In this document: one piece after another, positions 22,901 to 33,300 of the stretch
Position numbering within the stretch: the stretch's first letter is position 1
Layout: each line of letters opens with the position of its first letter
Source: Procambarus clarkii
Lineage: Eukaryota > Arthropoda > Malacostraca > Decapoda > Cambaridae
NCBI RefSeq assembly: GCF_040958095.1
Contig: NC_091193.1
Span: 19,976,722 to 20,040,721 of the forward strand
DNA: 64,000 bases
Reading direction: 5' to 3'
Program-made: the position numbers and the translations under genes
The notes under the pieces: model-generated
What the model was told of the DNA's origin: nothing
The model's database searches: none
What the model saw: the letters and a program-made list of their open reading frames with translations, nothing else

Positions 22901-25619
22901 TGTACATGAAAAGTCTCTGCAAAGAACCCTTCTAAGCAATTAATCCAGAAAAAAAATTAAAAACAAAGATGAAAAATCCACAAGAAATTTTCCATAATGG
23001 TAATAACCGAATCTTATAATTTCATAGATTTACCTAGTACAGTAGTTAGTGCTGCAAATACATGCAGATAAATTCAAGATAAAGGCCCCAAAAAGCCCAC
23101 AAAAGACTAACCATCTTCTCTGCATCCAATTTCTTTTTCCTCTGCTTCATCTCTGCATATTCCGTATCAGTGAGGCGACGTTTACTAGGTTGAGGGACTT
23201 CTATTGGCTCTTCTGCATTACGTTTGGCTATAAGCTGCAATCATATTAAAATTTCAGGAACTACTGCACAGTTCAGTACTACCATACATTCTATCTCATA
23301 ACATTTCATAACAATAGTCACTGCAATAAGAACATCAAATAAAACTAAAATCACAACCATTAAATAAAGATAAATAAAAGGATGTAAATTTCAAGTGTAA
23401 GCAAGACAGAGGCAGTATTTAGCTGGAGCTCTGGTTGTGTTTTGAAATGAATAATGCAAGGTGTAGTGAGGGAATTAGTGGAGCTATATGGAACTCTGAG
23501 GATAGAGATGGATTTGCTGGAGGAACAGCTAAGGCAGAGGAAACAATGTGTCTACCCTCAAGGGGGGTTCAGTTACATTGAACAAAAATTAGGGAAACGA
23601 CAAGTTCATTAAAAAGTGAGACAGGTGAGATAACTGATAATGATACTGAGATGAGTAAGTAGTATTTTAAATAAAAAAAAAAATTCTTCCTATTTACTAA
23701 AGAAATGCCTTTCTTCATTAACCCCTGCACTGCGCACCTGGTTTCGGTAAAAACTTCTTGGGGCAATTGTCAAGGACATATTCATGTTATTTTTATAAAT
23801 ATTCAGGTAAATTTAATGTCAAAATGTTTCCAAACTCAACTATTTTCATTTAAAAACACAAAGAGTAATGAAAACATTAAAAAACATTAAAATATAGCCT
23901 AATTAAAAAAAAAAATAGCATAACTCTCAGAGCGCCTAAAGGCGCTTTGCGCAGTGCAGGGGTTAAGCCTTCATCCAAATAAGTCTATAGTGGTGGGGAA
24001 GAGGACAGGTTGACTAGTACTGGTATAGAAGTCACCAAGGAGGATGTTATTAAACAAATAGAAAAACTCGAGCCAAACAAATCCCCAGAGCCAGATGAAG
24101 AGTTTGCCAGGGTGCTATAAGAATGCAAAGTGGAGCTTTGAGAGCCATTGTGAGCTGCCACATATGGGCCAATGGGCCTTCTGCAGTTTCCTTGATTCTT
24201 GTGTTCCTAATTACAGTACAATATAATATTCATTACCTGTATTTGTGTGGCATGATTGCTTCCAGTCTGATGACTGTTATCTTTCATCTTCTGAAATATA
24301 AAATACTTTTCTGAGTAAAGTAGTTAAACATAAGTTATAAAATGAAGAGTTCAGTGTTTGAAACACCTTGGGTTGCTCCTATAAAGTATCTAAAACCTAC
24401 AGGTACACTTTACACTATACCTTGACAAAAAGCTATAAAGATGGACTTGCCACATATTGGTTGCAGAAAGACTGTAGATGGTACTGTATCCCAATCCACA
24501 ATTGATCTACCTATTCAATACCCCTCCAGGAAATATTTGGAACTTAAGGAGCCTCAATTATTACCCTGCAAACTACTTCTGTATAAACAAATTGAAACTA
24601 CCTGAATACCACTAGGACTAAGCCCCCATAAATCAGAAGCAGCTATGGCAAAAAATCAAATGCCACAACAGGAGAGACCAGGTGGAACCTCCTAACTGAG
24701 AGAGAGTACTATTAGAGCACTAACACTACAGACTAGAGAACTGTACACACAATTTAAATAAGTAGAAATGAACTTCGTCAAAATGCTTGTTTACAATTTG
24801 ACCGAAGCCTACTCCCCCCCCCCCACACAACAAAAAACAAGATTTTCTTACTTAAACAGAGACCAGCACCTACGCACCATCACTTTCCAGCCTGGGCACT
24901 TAACAAATCATAGACATCAAAAGGGGTCCATGACTTGGTAAACATCCAGGACTGACCGAAATGACCAATTACATTTCATGTACGTACATTAAATGCGAGG
25001 TAAAAAATACATTACTATTTTAAAATCTTTCAGAACCAGAAAAGTTACTGAAAGGAGAAACCTAAGAAAATGTGCTGAATGTGCTCAAGGCCTACTGTTA
25101 TATCATTGAGTGCACTACTGCTGCAAATACTGTATATAAATTGAAATGCTGTGAATTCATAGAGAATAATCATGTTTATTGGCAAATTTTTTGACTACTA
25201 ATTTATTAACAAGCCCCTTTTTAATCAATATACAGATTTACTCATGCAGTAATACCTTACTATTAATGTATTTTTTACAATGAGAGTACAGAGACTTGAA
25301 GTTTTACATACTAGAAAAGCCACTAGCATGCATAGCGTTTCAGGCAGACTATGTAAACTATGTAAATGTAATTTTAGAATGTAAACTATGAGTTGTGTAA
25401 AACTGTAATCAAGATGTATCGTATTGTCTCAATAAAGGTACTTGAGCACGACTCTTATCCAACCAAACCGTCTTCCTCCAAAACTTCAGGAAGGTCAAGC
25501 CTCCAAAAACATACCTTATCTCGATCTTCTTTGTTACTCTCTGCTATTGCCAGATATGCCTTCATCTTTCTTTTTTTGTTTTCTAGACGTTCAATTTTCC
25601 TAGTTGACTTTGTCTCCAT
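5935..25619 (-). CDS. REXO5: REXO5-like 3'-5' RNA exonuclease, 12 coding exons, complete
   Basis: Coding exons in transcript order: 25619-25515, 24290-24237, 23234-23112, 21932-21787, 20754-20327, 18366-18071, 16524-16420, 15496-15302, 13641-13452, 12155-12004, 8564-8382, 6147-5935. All junctions are GT/AG, phases agree, and the sum is 2190 bp (729 residues plus TAG). Seen: basic N-terminus (residues 1-94), an acidic Ser/Glu-rich stretch in exon 5, then a DEDDh exonuclease domain at about 390-545: FGVDCEM (D395, E397), GHSLDSDL (D479), GHDPTEDA (H528, D533). LVKPKNPI and HPYVIDSSLVY match animal REXO5 (NEF-sp). Known: Rexo5 in flies trims snoRNA and rRNA 3' ends in the nucleolus. The ATG at 25619 was chosen because the longer frame upstream opens only with GTG and meets a TGA. 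About 180 residues follow the nuclease domain, fewer than in human REXO5 with its two RRMs, and no clear RRM was seen. Whether exons are missing needs cDNA. Confidence 0.93.
6355..6716 (-). mobile_element. SINE plus GGTCTGGTCAACCAGG repeat
   Basis: 6520-6716 is a tRNA-derived SINE on the minus strand (B box GGTTCAATCCC, body with TAGGTACTTGGGAG). 6355-6520 carries the dispersed block with GGTCTGGTCAACCAGG, also seen at 13893-13957, 48420-48540 and 60240-60305. Lies in REXO5 intron 11. Confidence 0.6.
6746..7642. mobile_element. TTAA-flanked non-autonomous DNA transposon (piggyBac-type)
   Basis: Both ends are TTAA followed by inverted CACTTTCGC, the pattern of piggyBac-group insertions. Near the left end the palindrome TGACGCAGCATTGCGTCA occurs twice (about 6769 and 6809). 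Inside, about 7245-7370 and 7425-7550 are diverged direct repeats (TTTATATGC, AGAGAATTT, GAGGTGAC). An ATG at 7093 opens a short frame (MDSNHEQGPSRKKIAKE) that could be a transposase N-terminus, but no catalytic domain is present. About 0.9 kb, so it needs an enzyme from elsewhere. Confidence 0.7.
7650..8380. other. REXO5 intron 11, mostly unassigned
   Basis: AT-rich intronic sequence with one SINE body piece at about 8100-8290 (TAGCAGTAAATAGGTACTG). Nothing else recognised. Confidence 0.5.
9370..9785 (-). mobile_element. LINE fragment, C-terminal part of ORF2
   Basis: The minus strand reads WDRLKALQMYSLERR then RGPRLFDILP-like and NIAGTTVDIFKTKLDSFL-like peptides in broken frames, the C-terminal end of a Jockey/CR1-group ORF2. 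8565-9369 before it is unassigned intron; the short frame at 9253-9435 has no family signature. Confidence 0.65.
10148..10315. mobile_element. tRNA-like foldback SINE
   Basis: A tRNA-like core has A box TAGCTCAGTCGATTAAGG and B box GGTTCGAACCC. The ends AAATCCACAAGG.CCGTGACGAGG and their inverse form a terminal inverted repeat. A relative is at 33200-33530. Confidence 0.6.
10390..11835 (+). repeat. SINE-like repeat with conserved 3' domain, split by an LTR
   Basis: 10390-10439 continues at 11699-11835 and together equals the uninterrupted copy at 47985-48138. The 3' part has CCACCACTTACGGGCTATTC, a hairpin-like GTGCCACC...GGGTGGC and a (ATCA)n tail. The layout recalls a conserved SINE core domain (Nin-DC and MetaSINE are candidates; not verified). 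Confidence 0.65.
10440..11698. mobile_element. Solo LTR of an LTR retrotransposon, 1.26 kb
   Basis: Starts TGTAAC and ends GTTACA, and is flanked by a 4-bp duplication AGAT (10436-10439 and 11699-11702). The intact copy of the host repeat at 47985-48138 has a single AGAT at the same place, giving the empty site. No internal coding region is present. A 4-bp duplication with TG..CA ends suits a Gypsy-type element, but the family is not certain. The insertion is younger than the host SINE copy. Confidence 0.8.
12156..13451. other. REXO5 intron 9, nothing recognised
   Basis: AT-rich intron with short A-runs and C-runs. No exon, tRNA or known repeat was recognised; frames here are short and unlike protein families. 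Confidence 0.5.
13745..14205 (-). mobile_element. LINE 3' ORF2 fragment with a nested repeat
   Basis: The minus strand reads RGDMITTYKIFKGIDRVDK and related peptides of a LINE ORF2 C-terminus. The block at about 13893-13957 (GGCCTGGTCGAGGACCGGGC) interrupts it and belongs to the GGTCTGGTC repeat. Lies in REXO5 intron 8; 14220-15300 beyond it is AT-rich intron with a poly(A) run at 14722-14742. Confidence 0.65.
16677..17315. repeat. Two-level foldback repeat
   Basis: An inner hairpin has arms of about 75 bp around 16846-16856 (16772-16845 against 16857-16926; TTCGGGGTCTTGAAGTGGG and its inverse). Sequence at 16677-16775 also recurs inverted at about 17205-17315. Between them is a block with GTAATAAGTTATTACGAAAC. 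Lies in REXO5 intron 6. Confidence 0.75.
17320..18070. other. REXO5 intron 6, remainder
   Basis: AT-rich, with a (TTG)n run near 17842-17860. Nothing else recognised. Confidence 0.5.
18376..18485. repeat. Partial copy of the foldback family next to REXO5 exon 6
   Basis: The motif AACGTTGAATGTAATGAAAC and the following GAGGCTCCCTGGAGCTAT and TGCTATATTA match the arms of the foldback at 33885-34570. It begins about 10-15 bp from the exon 6 acceptor. Confidence 0.65.
18490..19365. other. REXO5 intron 5, unassigned stretch
   Basis: AT-rich intron with a repeated CTGGAT/GGATAACTGG motif (18650-18740). No exon or known repeat recognised. Confidence 0.45.
19369..19483. repeat. Near-perfect palindrome of about 115 bp
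   Basis: Arms of over 50 bp (TACATGACCTACATCACTAC and its inverse at the right end) meet in an AT-only centre near 19426. Directly followed by (TA)n and by a TTAGG-bearing palindromic element. Confidence 0.85.
19488..19973. mobile_element. TTAGG-bearing palindromic element, copy 1, in (TA)n
   Basis: Core 19536-19924 (389 bp) with terminal inverted repeats of about 85 bp starting GTCGTACCTAGTAGCC. The centre holds CCTAA repeats on one side and TTAGG on the other. (TA)n tracts flank both ends. In REXO5 intron 5. Confidence 0.85.
20755..21786. other. REXO5 intron 4
   Basis: Holds the dispersed repeat at 21297-21490, a (TTTA)n microsatellite at about 21545-21572 and a SINE 3' tail at 21582-21615 (TTCTTGTACAGCCACTAGC). 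The remainder is unassigned. Confidence 0.5.
21297..21490 (-). repeat. Dispersed repeat, minus copy
   Basis: The reverse complement contains GGCCAAAAATTGTC, TTTTGGGTCCTCTGGTAG and TTCTTGACGTTGGGAAA. A plus-strand relative lies at 62345-62515 in nudE intron 1. Class unknown. Confidence 0.6.
22065..22470 (-). mobile_element. LINE fragment, ORF2 C-terminus
   Basis: Antisense match to the 3' end of the LINE at 50130-51541: the tail with CCTAAGTGTAGTTACAGGA, then an FFCKRVVDGWNKLSEVV-like peptide in broken frame. In REXO5 intron 3. 22480-23110 beyond it is AT-rich and unassigned. Confidence 0.65.
23450..24205 (+). mobile_element. LINE fragments carrying a nested TTAA MITE
   Basis: 24000-24140 reads EVTKEDVIKQIEKLEPNKSP, the region just before the reverse transcriptase of Jockey/CR1-group LINEs. 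23455-23560 reads RELVELYGTLRIEMDLLEEQ, coiled-coil-like and perhaps ORF1, but this part is weak. A MITE (23718-23966) lies between them. In REXO5 intron 2. Confidence 0.55.
23718..23966 (+). mobile_element. TTAA-flanked MITE, copy 1 (249 bp)
   Basis: TTAA at both ends, then inverted CCCCTGCACTGCGCA. One end also has the palindrome AGCGCCTAAAGGCGCT. A piggyBac-type non-autonomous element; copy 2, inverted, is at 40657-40904. Confidence 0.85.
24300..25514. other. REXO5 intron 1
   Basis: AT-rich, with a C-run at 24812-24822 and a retroelement 3' tail near 25400-25450 (GTCTCAATAAAGGTACTTGA), similar to tails at 28830-28890 and 63895-63955. No exon recognised. Confidence 0.5.
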
Positions 25620-25930
25620 CACAGCTGGAGGAGTGTGGAGCAGCAGGTCAGCAGCCACTCGTCTGCATCACCTGTTATAACGTGGAGCCTCTCTCTCTCT
25701 CTCTCCTCTGTTACATCTGTGACGTGCTCTAGGTGACAGCTTGGACGGTATTATGGAGCTACTGTGGAGGGAGAGTTACTGTGGAGGAGGAGAGTTACTG
25801 TGGAGGAAGTTACTGTAGTGGCGGCCGGACTCCGGTCTCCACTCCCAGTCCACGCGGAGGCTGGTCGATTCGTACATGACTGTTTTGGATAACGTGGGTG
25901 GTTCAGTATACGAAAAACCAGTTCATTCAT
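25620..25930 (-). promoter_or_regulatory. Probable REXO5 5' UTR and promoter region
   Basis: The stretch upstream of the REXO5 start ATG is more GC-rich than the flanking introns. It holds a (CT)n run at about 25690-25710 and a short GTGGAGG-type tandem motif at 25760-25815. The (TA)n and palindrome cluster starts right behind it at about 25960, so the promoter has little unique sequence upstream. No TATA box was recognised; the transcription start is not defined. Confidence 0.35.
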
Positions 25931-25958
25931 TGACAATTTTGTATACACGAACCCTTTC

Positions 25959-25959
<1 letters not shown>

Positions 25960-25995
<36 letters not shown>

Positions 25996-26378
25996 GTACC
26001 TAGTAGCCAGAACTCACTTCTATGCCTACTATGCAAGGCCCAATTTGCCTAATAAGCCAAGTTTTCATGAATTAATATATTTTCTTTATTTTTTTTCTTA
26101 TGAAATGATAAAGCTACCCATTTCGTTATGTATGAGGTCAATATTTTTTTATTGGAGTTAAAATTAACGTAGATATATGACCGAACCTAACCAACCCTAC
26201 CTAACCTAACCTAACCTATCTTTATAGGTTAGGTTAGGTTAGGTAGCTGAAAAGGTTAGGTTAGGTTAGGTTAGGTAGGTTAGGTAGTCGAAAAACAATT
26301 AATTCATGAAAACTTGGCTTATTAGGCAAATCGGGCCTTGCATAGTAGTCATAGAAGTGCGTTCTGGCTACTAGGTAC

Positions 26379-26447
<69 letters not shown>
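25960..26447. mobile_element. TTAGG-bearing palindromic element, copy 2, in (TA)n
   Basis: Core 25993-26381 (389 bp), flanked by (TA)n of about 33 and 66 bp. Same terminal repeats as copy 1. Confidence 0.85.
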
Positions 26448-26450
<3 letters not shown>

Positions 26451-26857
26451 GTACCTAATAGCCAGAACGCACTTCTCAGCCTACAATTCAAGGCCCGATT
26501 TGCCTAATAAGCCAAGTTTTCATGAATTAATGTTTTTTCGTCTACCTAACCTACCTAACCTAACCTAACCTAGCTTTTTTTGGCTACCTAACCTAACCTT
26601 ACCTATAAATATAGGTTAGGTTAGGTTAGGTAGGGTTGGTTTGGTTCGGTCATATATCTACGTTAATTTTAACTCCAATAAAAAAAAATTGACCTCATAC
26701 ATAGAGAAAAGGGTTGCTTTATCATTTCATAAGAAAAAAATTATAGTAAATATATTAATTCAGGAAAACTTGGCTTATTAGGCAAATCGGGCCTTGAATA
26801 GTAGGCTGAGAAGTGAGTTCTGGCTACTAGGTACGACATATATATATATATATATAT
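26448..26857. mobile_element. TTAGG-bearing palindromic element, copy 3
   Basis: Core 26448-26837 (390 bp), separated from copy 4 by only about 20 bp of (TA)n. Confidence 0.85.
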
Positions 26858-27229
26858 GTCGTACCTAGTAGCCAGAACGCACTTCTCAGCCTACTATTCA
26901 AGGCCAGATTTGCCTAATAAGCCAAGTTTTCATGAATTAATTGTTTTTCGACTACCTAACCTAACCTAACTTTTTCGGCCACCTAACCTAACCTGACCTA
27001 TAAAGATAGGTTAGGTTAGGTTAGGTAGGGTTGGTTAGGTTCGGTCATATATCTTCGTTAATTTTAACTCCAATAAAAAAAAATTGACCTCATACATAAT
27101 GAAATGGGTAGCTTTATCATTTCATAAGAAAAAAATTTGAGAAAATATATTAATTCAGGAAAACTTGGCTTATTAGGCAAATCGGGCCTTGCATAGTAGG
27201 CTGAAAAGTGAGTTCTGGCTACTAGGTAC

Positions 27230-27310
<81 letters not shown>
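26858..27310. mobile_element. TTAGG-bearing palindromic element, copy 4, and (TA)n
   Basis: Core 26858-27232 (375 bp; one central block shorter), then about 75 bp of (TA)n. Confidence 0.85.
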
Positions 27311-27321
<11 letters not shown>

Positions 27322-27659
27322 CATACATACTTATGCGCTGGCTCTTGTTCGCTGTCTTGTGTAGGAGATAAATAGATAAATTAATTATATATATAACTAT
27401 ATTTATATGACGGTAAAAAGGAATGGTATCACAGTCTCTCCAATGCAGATGGAATGCCAGTCATAAATAAAAAAAGTAAAAAAATAATTAGACTTGTGTA
27501 ATCTTCAGTGTGTGTCGATTGTAGGATAAAGCACAAAAGAGAAAAAACATTTAAAATAGTTTACTTAAACAAATGACTTAAACACTTAACATGAACAAAA
27601 TAATATCCAAAACTTGGCTATATTCTAAGTATACAAAATGAACAAGATAAACAATTCAA

Positions 27660-27772
27660 TTTCTTTCTTTATTATGCACCCCATACCCATCCCGTGGGCG
27701 GTGGTGTAAAGGATTACAGAGGCACATAATCGGTTCAGGAACTGAACCCTCTAGTTCGTTTAGCTAAGCAAA
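27660..27772 (-). repeat. Dispersed repeat, copy 2
   Basis: Reverse complement of the block at 505-635 (ATGCACCCCATACCCATCCC on the plus strand). 27311-27659 before it is unassigned. Confidence 0.6.
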
Positions 27773-27833
27773 TAACAATCTTTTGACGCTAGTCACAAAA
27801 TTATTAATCTTATATATACATGGACACACTCTC

Positions 27834-28451
<618 letters not shown>

Positions 28452-28514
28452 CGTATACATATTACATATATACATACACATACATATCTAATCATCCACA
28501 CAAATACACACATC

Positions 28515-28822
28515 AATAATAAGAAGAAATGTCTACATTTCTTCTCTTAGTTGCAAGTTTTGCAGCTTCGTCTGCAATGTCATTTCCTATTATTCCCACA
28601 TGACTTGGCACCCAGTTGATAAGTACCCGTCGGCCTTGTCATTTGAGTGTTTGCATTAATGATATGACATTTGTGATCAGATGTATGTTATCACATATGT
28701 GTCCTTGTTGCAAGGTTTCAATGGCGGTTTTCAAATCTGTATGTATGATAACATGTTGTCGGTGTTCAGCAAGAGCATGTTCCAAAGCCTTTTAAATGGC
28801 TAGCATCTGGGGGGTAGAAATA
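28515..28822 (-). mobile_element. LINE RNase H domain fragment
   Basis: The minus strand reads KALEHALAEHRQHVIIHTD, KTAIETLQQGH and INWVPSHVGIIGND, the RNase H domain found in I-group LINEs, with two internal stops. A different element's 3' tail lies at 28830-28890 on the plus strand. 28900-29310 is unassigned. Confidence 0.75.
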
Positions 28823-29312
28823 GCCTAAGCTACTCTATACCTTTGAGATGTATTTCTTTCTTGTCTCAATAAACATACTTGAACTTGAACTCATCTACCT
28901 GATTTTTAACATTTTATGCTCTTCTACAATGCTCTAAAAGTAAAGTTTTCCTTTTCTGTTCTATAATTTCATGTTTATCTTATATTTACTTCTATGCACT
29001 AGCTGACAGGTATACGTTGTTTATGATACGTATATGAATTATAAATCAGTAGGTATAGCAACCGTTTAATTTTTATGGTAACCAAACTAATTTGTAAAAT
29101 TATTTGGCTTATGTTTCTGATGCTTTAAGAGTAACACTTGAAGGCAATTTAAATATTTGTAAAAAAAGTAATAATTTATAATAATTAATTGTGTTTGGGG
29201 ACAGGCAGCCAGTGTATATATACACATTAGGCTTATATAGAAGTCTTCCCTCAAGGTCAAATTCTGACCCTTTCCAGGATGTAACCCTACAACAGGCTGA
29301 CTAACTCCTGGG

Positions 29313-29578
29313 TACCTCCGTGGTGTAGTGGTAAGACACTCGCCTGGCGTTCCGCGAGCGCTATGTCATGGGTTCGTATCCTGGCCGGGGAGGATTTCCT
29401 GGGCGCAATTCCTTAACTGTAGCCTCTGTTTAACGCAACAGTAAAATGTGTACTTGGATGAAAAAACGATTCTTCGCGGCAGGGGATCGTATTCCAGGGA
29501 CCATAGGATTAAGGACTTGCCCGAAACGCTACGCGTACTAGTGGCTGTACAAGAATGTAACAACTCTTGTATATATCT
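29313..29578 (+). mobile_element. tRNA-derived SINE, full-length-looking
   Basis: Head with A box TGGTGTAGTGGTAAGACAC and B box GGGTTCGTATCC; tail CCGAAACGCTACGCGTACTA then TTGTACAAGAATG-type sequence. The same family is nested in a LINE at 50510-50755. Confidence 0.75.
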
Positions 29579-29589
29579 CAAACAAACAA

Positions 29590-30085
29590 ATTTAAAATAT
29601 GGCACTTAGTGAAAATGGCGATGGGTCAAATTTTACCCAAACCCTCCTACATTTTTCAAAATACCGGAAATATCGCAAATCTGACTCATGAACGTTATTT
29701 TTTGGTCAAACTCTGGCTCATTGTACATATTTGGAGTTGCAAATTACGACGTGTTTACCGAAAATATGGCAATCAGTGAAAACTGCATTGGGTCAAATTT
29801 TACCCAAACCCCCCAACAGTTTTCAAAATATCGGAAATCTGACTCATGAGCGTTATTTTTTAGCCGAATTCTGGCTCATTGCACATATTTGAAGTTGGAA
29901 ATTACGAATTGTTATACTGAAAATAGGGCAAATTAGTGAAGACAGCGATGGGGTCAAATTTTACCCAAACCCCCCTACAGTTTTCAAACTATCGGAAATA
30001 TTAGAAATCTGACTCATGAGCGTTATTTTTTAGCCGAATTTTGGCTCGCTGCACATATTTGGAGTTGCAAATTACGACTTGTTAT
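29590..30085. repeat. 168-bp satellite patch (about 3 diverged units)
   Basis: Units carry GGCGATGGGTCAAATTTTAC, TTTCAAAATA.CGGAAATAT, CTGACTCATGA.CGTTATTTTT and AAATTACGAC, clearly related to the array at 44237-46280 but more diverged. Confidence 0.8.
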
Positions 30086-30195
30086 CATTATAAGGTGAAC
30101 AAGGGCATTAAGTAACAAGAAATGCACCCAACAATTTCTGTCCAGCCCGGGATTTGAACCCAAAATTCTTGATTGAGAGTCGAGAACGACAAAGT
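30086..30195 (-). mobile_element. SINE fragment
   Basis: tRNA-like head on the minus strand (B box GGTTCAAATCCC). Lies between the satellite patch and the RMND1 3' end. Confidence 0.5.
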
Positions 30196-30310
30196 AGTAC
30201 TGTACAGGTAATCATATCATATTTCCATCTTTTAGATATTTTAAGAAATATTATTATTCAGTGGTTTAGCTACCAACTAGGAAGCAGTAAGAATAAAGTT
30301 ATCTTGATTT

Positions 30311-30316
30311 TTTATT
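30311..30316 (-). promoter_or_regulatory. Candidate poly(A) signal of RMND1
   Basis: AATAAA on the minus strand about 57 nt past the RMND1 stop codon. The 168-bp satellite patch and a SINE lie immediately beyond, at 29605-30190, so the transcript probably ends just before the repeats. Confidence 0.5.
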
Positions 30317-30372
30317 AACATTATACTGTTATATAACATTTCAAGACATGTTCTGTCCTTTGACTAGGCAAC

Positions 30373-33300
30373 TCAGAAAAGGCGTTCTAGGAAATGCAAA
30401 AGTTCAAAAGCAACCTCAACCATGATAAGAATTATAATGATCCACTCAAGACGGGATGCATGCTGTTCACTTAAGTGGCTTTTAAGCAGCTCCATCAGCT
30501 CTATACAGTGGTTGAGTTTCACATTCATCACCTGCAATATATTGCTTGAGGTTAGAGAAAGTACAATATGCAATCTGTGTACAAAAAAGTAAAAGATAAT
30601 GGAGGAACCAAAGCAGACATACTGTACATAGTATGAGAAGGCCTTTATATGAAAAAAGTATTAAATGCATATGTACCTGTGAAATTATAATATTAAAACA
30701 CAAATCTAATTTATGTCATTGTATAATGCAGCTGTCCTGTTTAACATTTAACCAAAATGCAACTAAGGATAACTGGAAATATCTTCAATAACCAAGATCA
30801 TGTGCAACTTTTACAGTAACTGGTATTAGGTACCAATTAAAAGCTTTCTGGAGATTTTGGCCATCTTAGATATTTCCAGTTATCCATATATATATTTTAA
30901 AGTTGTCAATCTCTACTGTATATGGTTGGTAAAGAAATTGAAACTTGATTTCCTAAACTGCAACCAAAGGCCTAACCAGATGAGAGAGTTGCAGAAGACT
31001 CACCTAAATGAACTCCTAAGGACTGTTTCAAGATACTGTAATGATATTTATGTGCTGGGAAAATAAAATGAAAACGGAAGCAAATCTTTGTCAACTATAA
31101 ATGGAAAAACTTAATAGTTGTGAATTAGGAATTCTGTAATTATATTTGTACAAGAAATAATTTTGTATATTTTAATTTTATTCACAATTACATAATATAA
31201 ATACAGTAAGCATCTCTTGTACATGGAATGGCATACTCTTGTTGGAGACAAAAGGCTAAAGTTTTTAAGATTTCCTAGTAAAATGTATTGCACTGTGCAT
31301 AGTACAGGTTATGCAGAATAGCTTGGTTGAATTAGGATCCACCAACATACTTACTTTAATAATGGCTTTTAAGACCCAAAACAGAAAAAGTAATAATATT
31401 TAATAAATTCAGTATAGCAGTTTCCCTTTAGTGTTAGGGGTGATAATCATTAAGTATGACTTGCAAGAAAGATATTGGGTAATAAACAAGAAACTATTAT
31501 AATTTAAGGAAACTTACAGAGGTACGCTTGGAAACACTGAGGTGATCTGAAACTCTTTTATAAAGTAGCTCCAAATCTTCATGATCCCAGTAGAAGTCTG
31601 GCACATCCAAAAGATCCGAGCTCAGATTTATGAGATGACGGAGGGCAAATAGCTGTCCCATTCTCTGCAACACCTGGTTCTGGCTCAGCACCACATGCCC
31701 CGTTTTGCTCAGCTCCTGATGGCGATTTAGCAATTGCTTTATGTCACAAAAACAAAATCTTTTCAGGTCACCAGTAACCTTTGCATTTATGCATATGAGT
31801 GCTATACTGTATATACATACAGTATTTTTACTTAAATCATAAAACTGGGGATAGAAATGATATGAAAATTATGTACCAATATACACCTGCCAAATAATTA
31901 ACTACAGTACTTTTAAGGTACAGTACAGTCAGAGCATTTAACAAGAGTTGCATATTTGAATCTTTGTATGGTTTCATTAATTTATAAAAAAAACATTTGT
32001 TAGTATATTCTTATCAGTGCATAGTGTTAGATTATTTAAAATATATCAGCCATGTTATTGTGACATTATCAGCAATACAATATATGCTTTCGAGTAGGAA
32101 GATTATCTCTGAGGTTCATTTCTTCACTTTTGGATAACGGATGCAACACAACTGGCATCTTTCTATGGGTCTGTCATATCTATGTTTAAAACTGGTCAAT
32201 GATCTGACCTAAACCTCCTCTTCCTTCAATTCAATTTGTGTTTACTACTTATAAACTGAAGGAGTACGCTACTTCATTACATTCATATGGCTCATCTGTG
32301 TTTCTAGTTTTTACTTTTTACCTGAGAGCCACTAACACTAGTGGCCTCAACGAGGACAGGAATGCAGCAGCTTGTTGAAGGTCCCCCCCCAAGGAAGGCC
32401 TTGATCTTTTCCAGTTGTACTTTAAAAGTTAAGGGTTTTGACATTTAGAGCTTCAGTGGGAAGGCAGTTCCATGGGGTTATAACCCTGTGAATGAAAAAG
32501 CATCTCCTGTTCTCAGTCCTACATTGTGGCTTGTTGAGCTTGAAACCATTGCTCCTTGTTTGTGTTGCATCTGACCTTTTAAAGACATTTTCTGTATCAA
32601 CATCCTCCAAATTTTTCAGTATTTTAAAAGTTTCAATGAGATCCGTCCTGTTATGCCTGGTCTGTAATATTGTTAGCCTTGTGACCCTCAACCACTCCTG
32701 ATATGAGAGTTGACTTAGCTGCTCTGGAGAAAGTGCAACACTGGACAACAAAAATCATTCCAGAGGTATATCCTTCTGAAGATGAGGTTTCCATGCTTGG
32801 ATACAATAATCCAAACCTAGAGATGAGCTGTAATAGTCTGCCATTGTCCACTTAATGTATTTCAGTGGTGTATATAGCATGGAATAACCATGTCTCTTCC
32901 TAGATCCTCTTTCCTTCAATGTTTGTAGATTCAACTCTAAGTCTGTCCATGCTACTCAGGTCTCTTATGGTATCATCCTTGTGGCAAGTCTCAATACCTT
33001 CTAATTTTTTGTTTCATAAGATACGAGTTCTATATTGATGCTGACTACTCCAGGACTTGTCTAAAGTTTCCACATACTGTATTGCATTCTGAAATGTTCT
33101 TTGCTTAGTTTCCAAAAGGCTGTTTATGTCTATTAACTTTGCTGAAGTGCACACAAATTCTATTTATGTGCACTTCTGCAATAAAATTTGGCATGATGCT
33201 CACCTCTAGGTGACTGAGCTACGACATGGTTAAAAGAGTTGAAACTGAAGTTCTACTGAACTTACTGTGTGTGTAATGATGTATGGGCGAAGAGGGAGAA

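Noticed and set aside
25620-25658. A 13-residue N-terminal extension of REXO5
   Set aside because: It would have to start at GTG; an upstream TGA closes the frame and the first in-frame ATG is at 25619.
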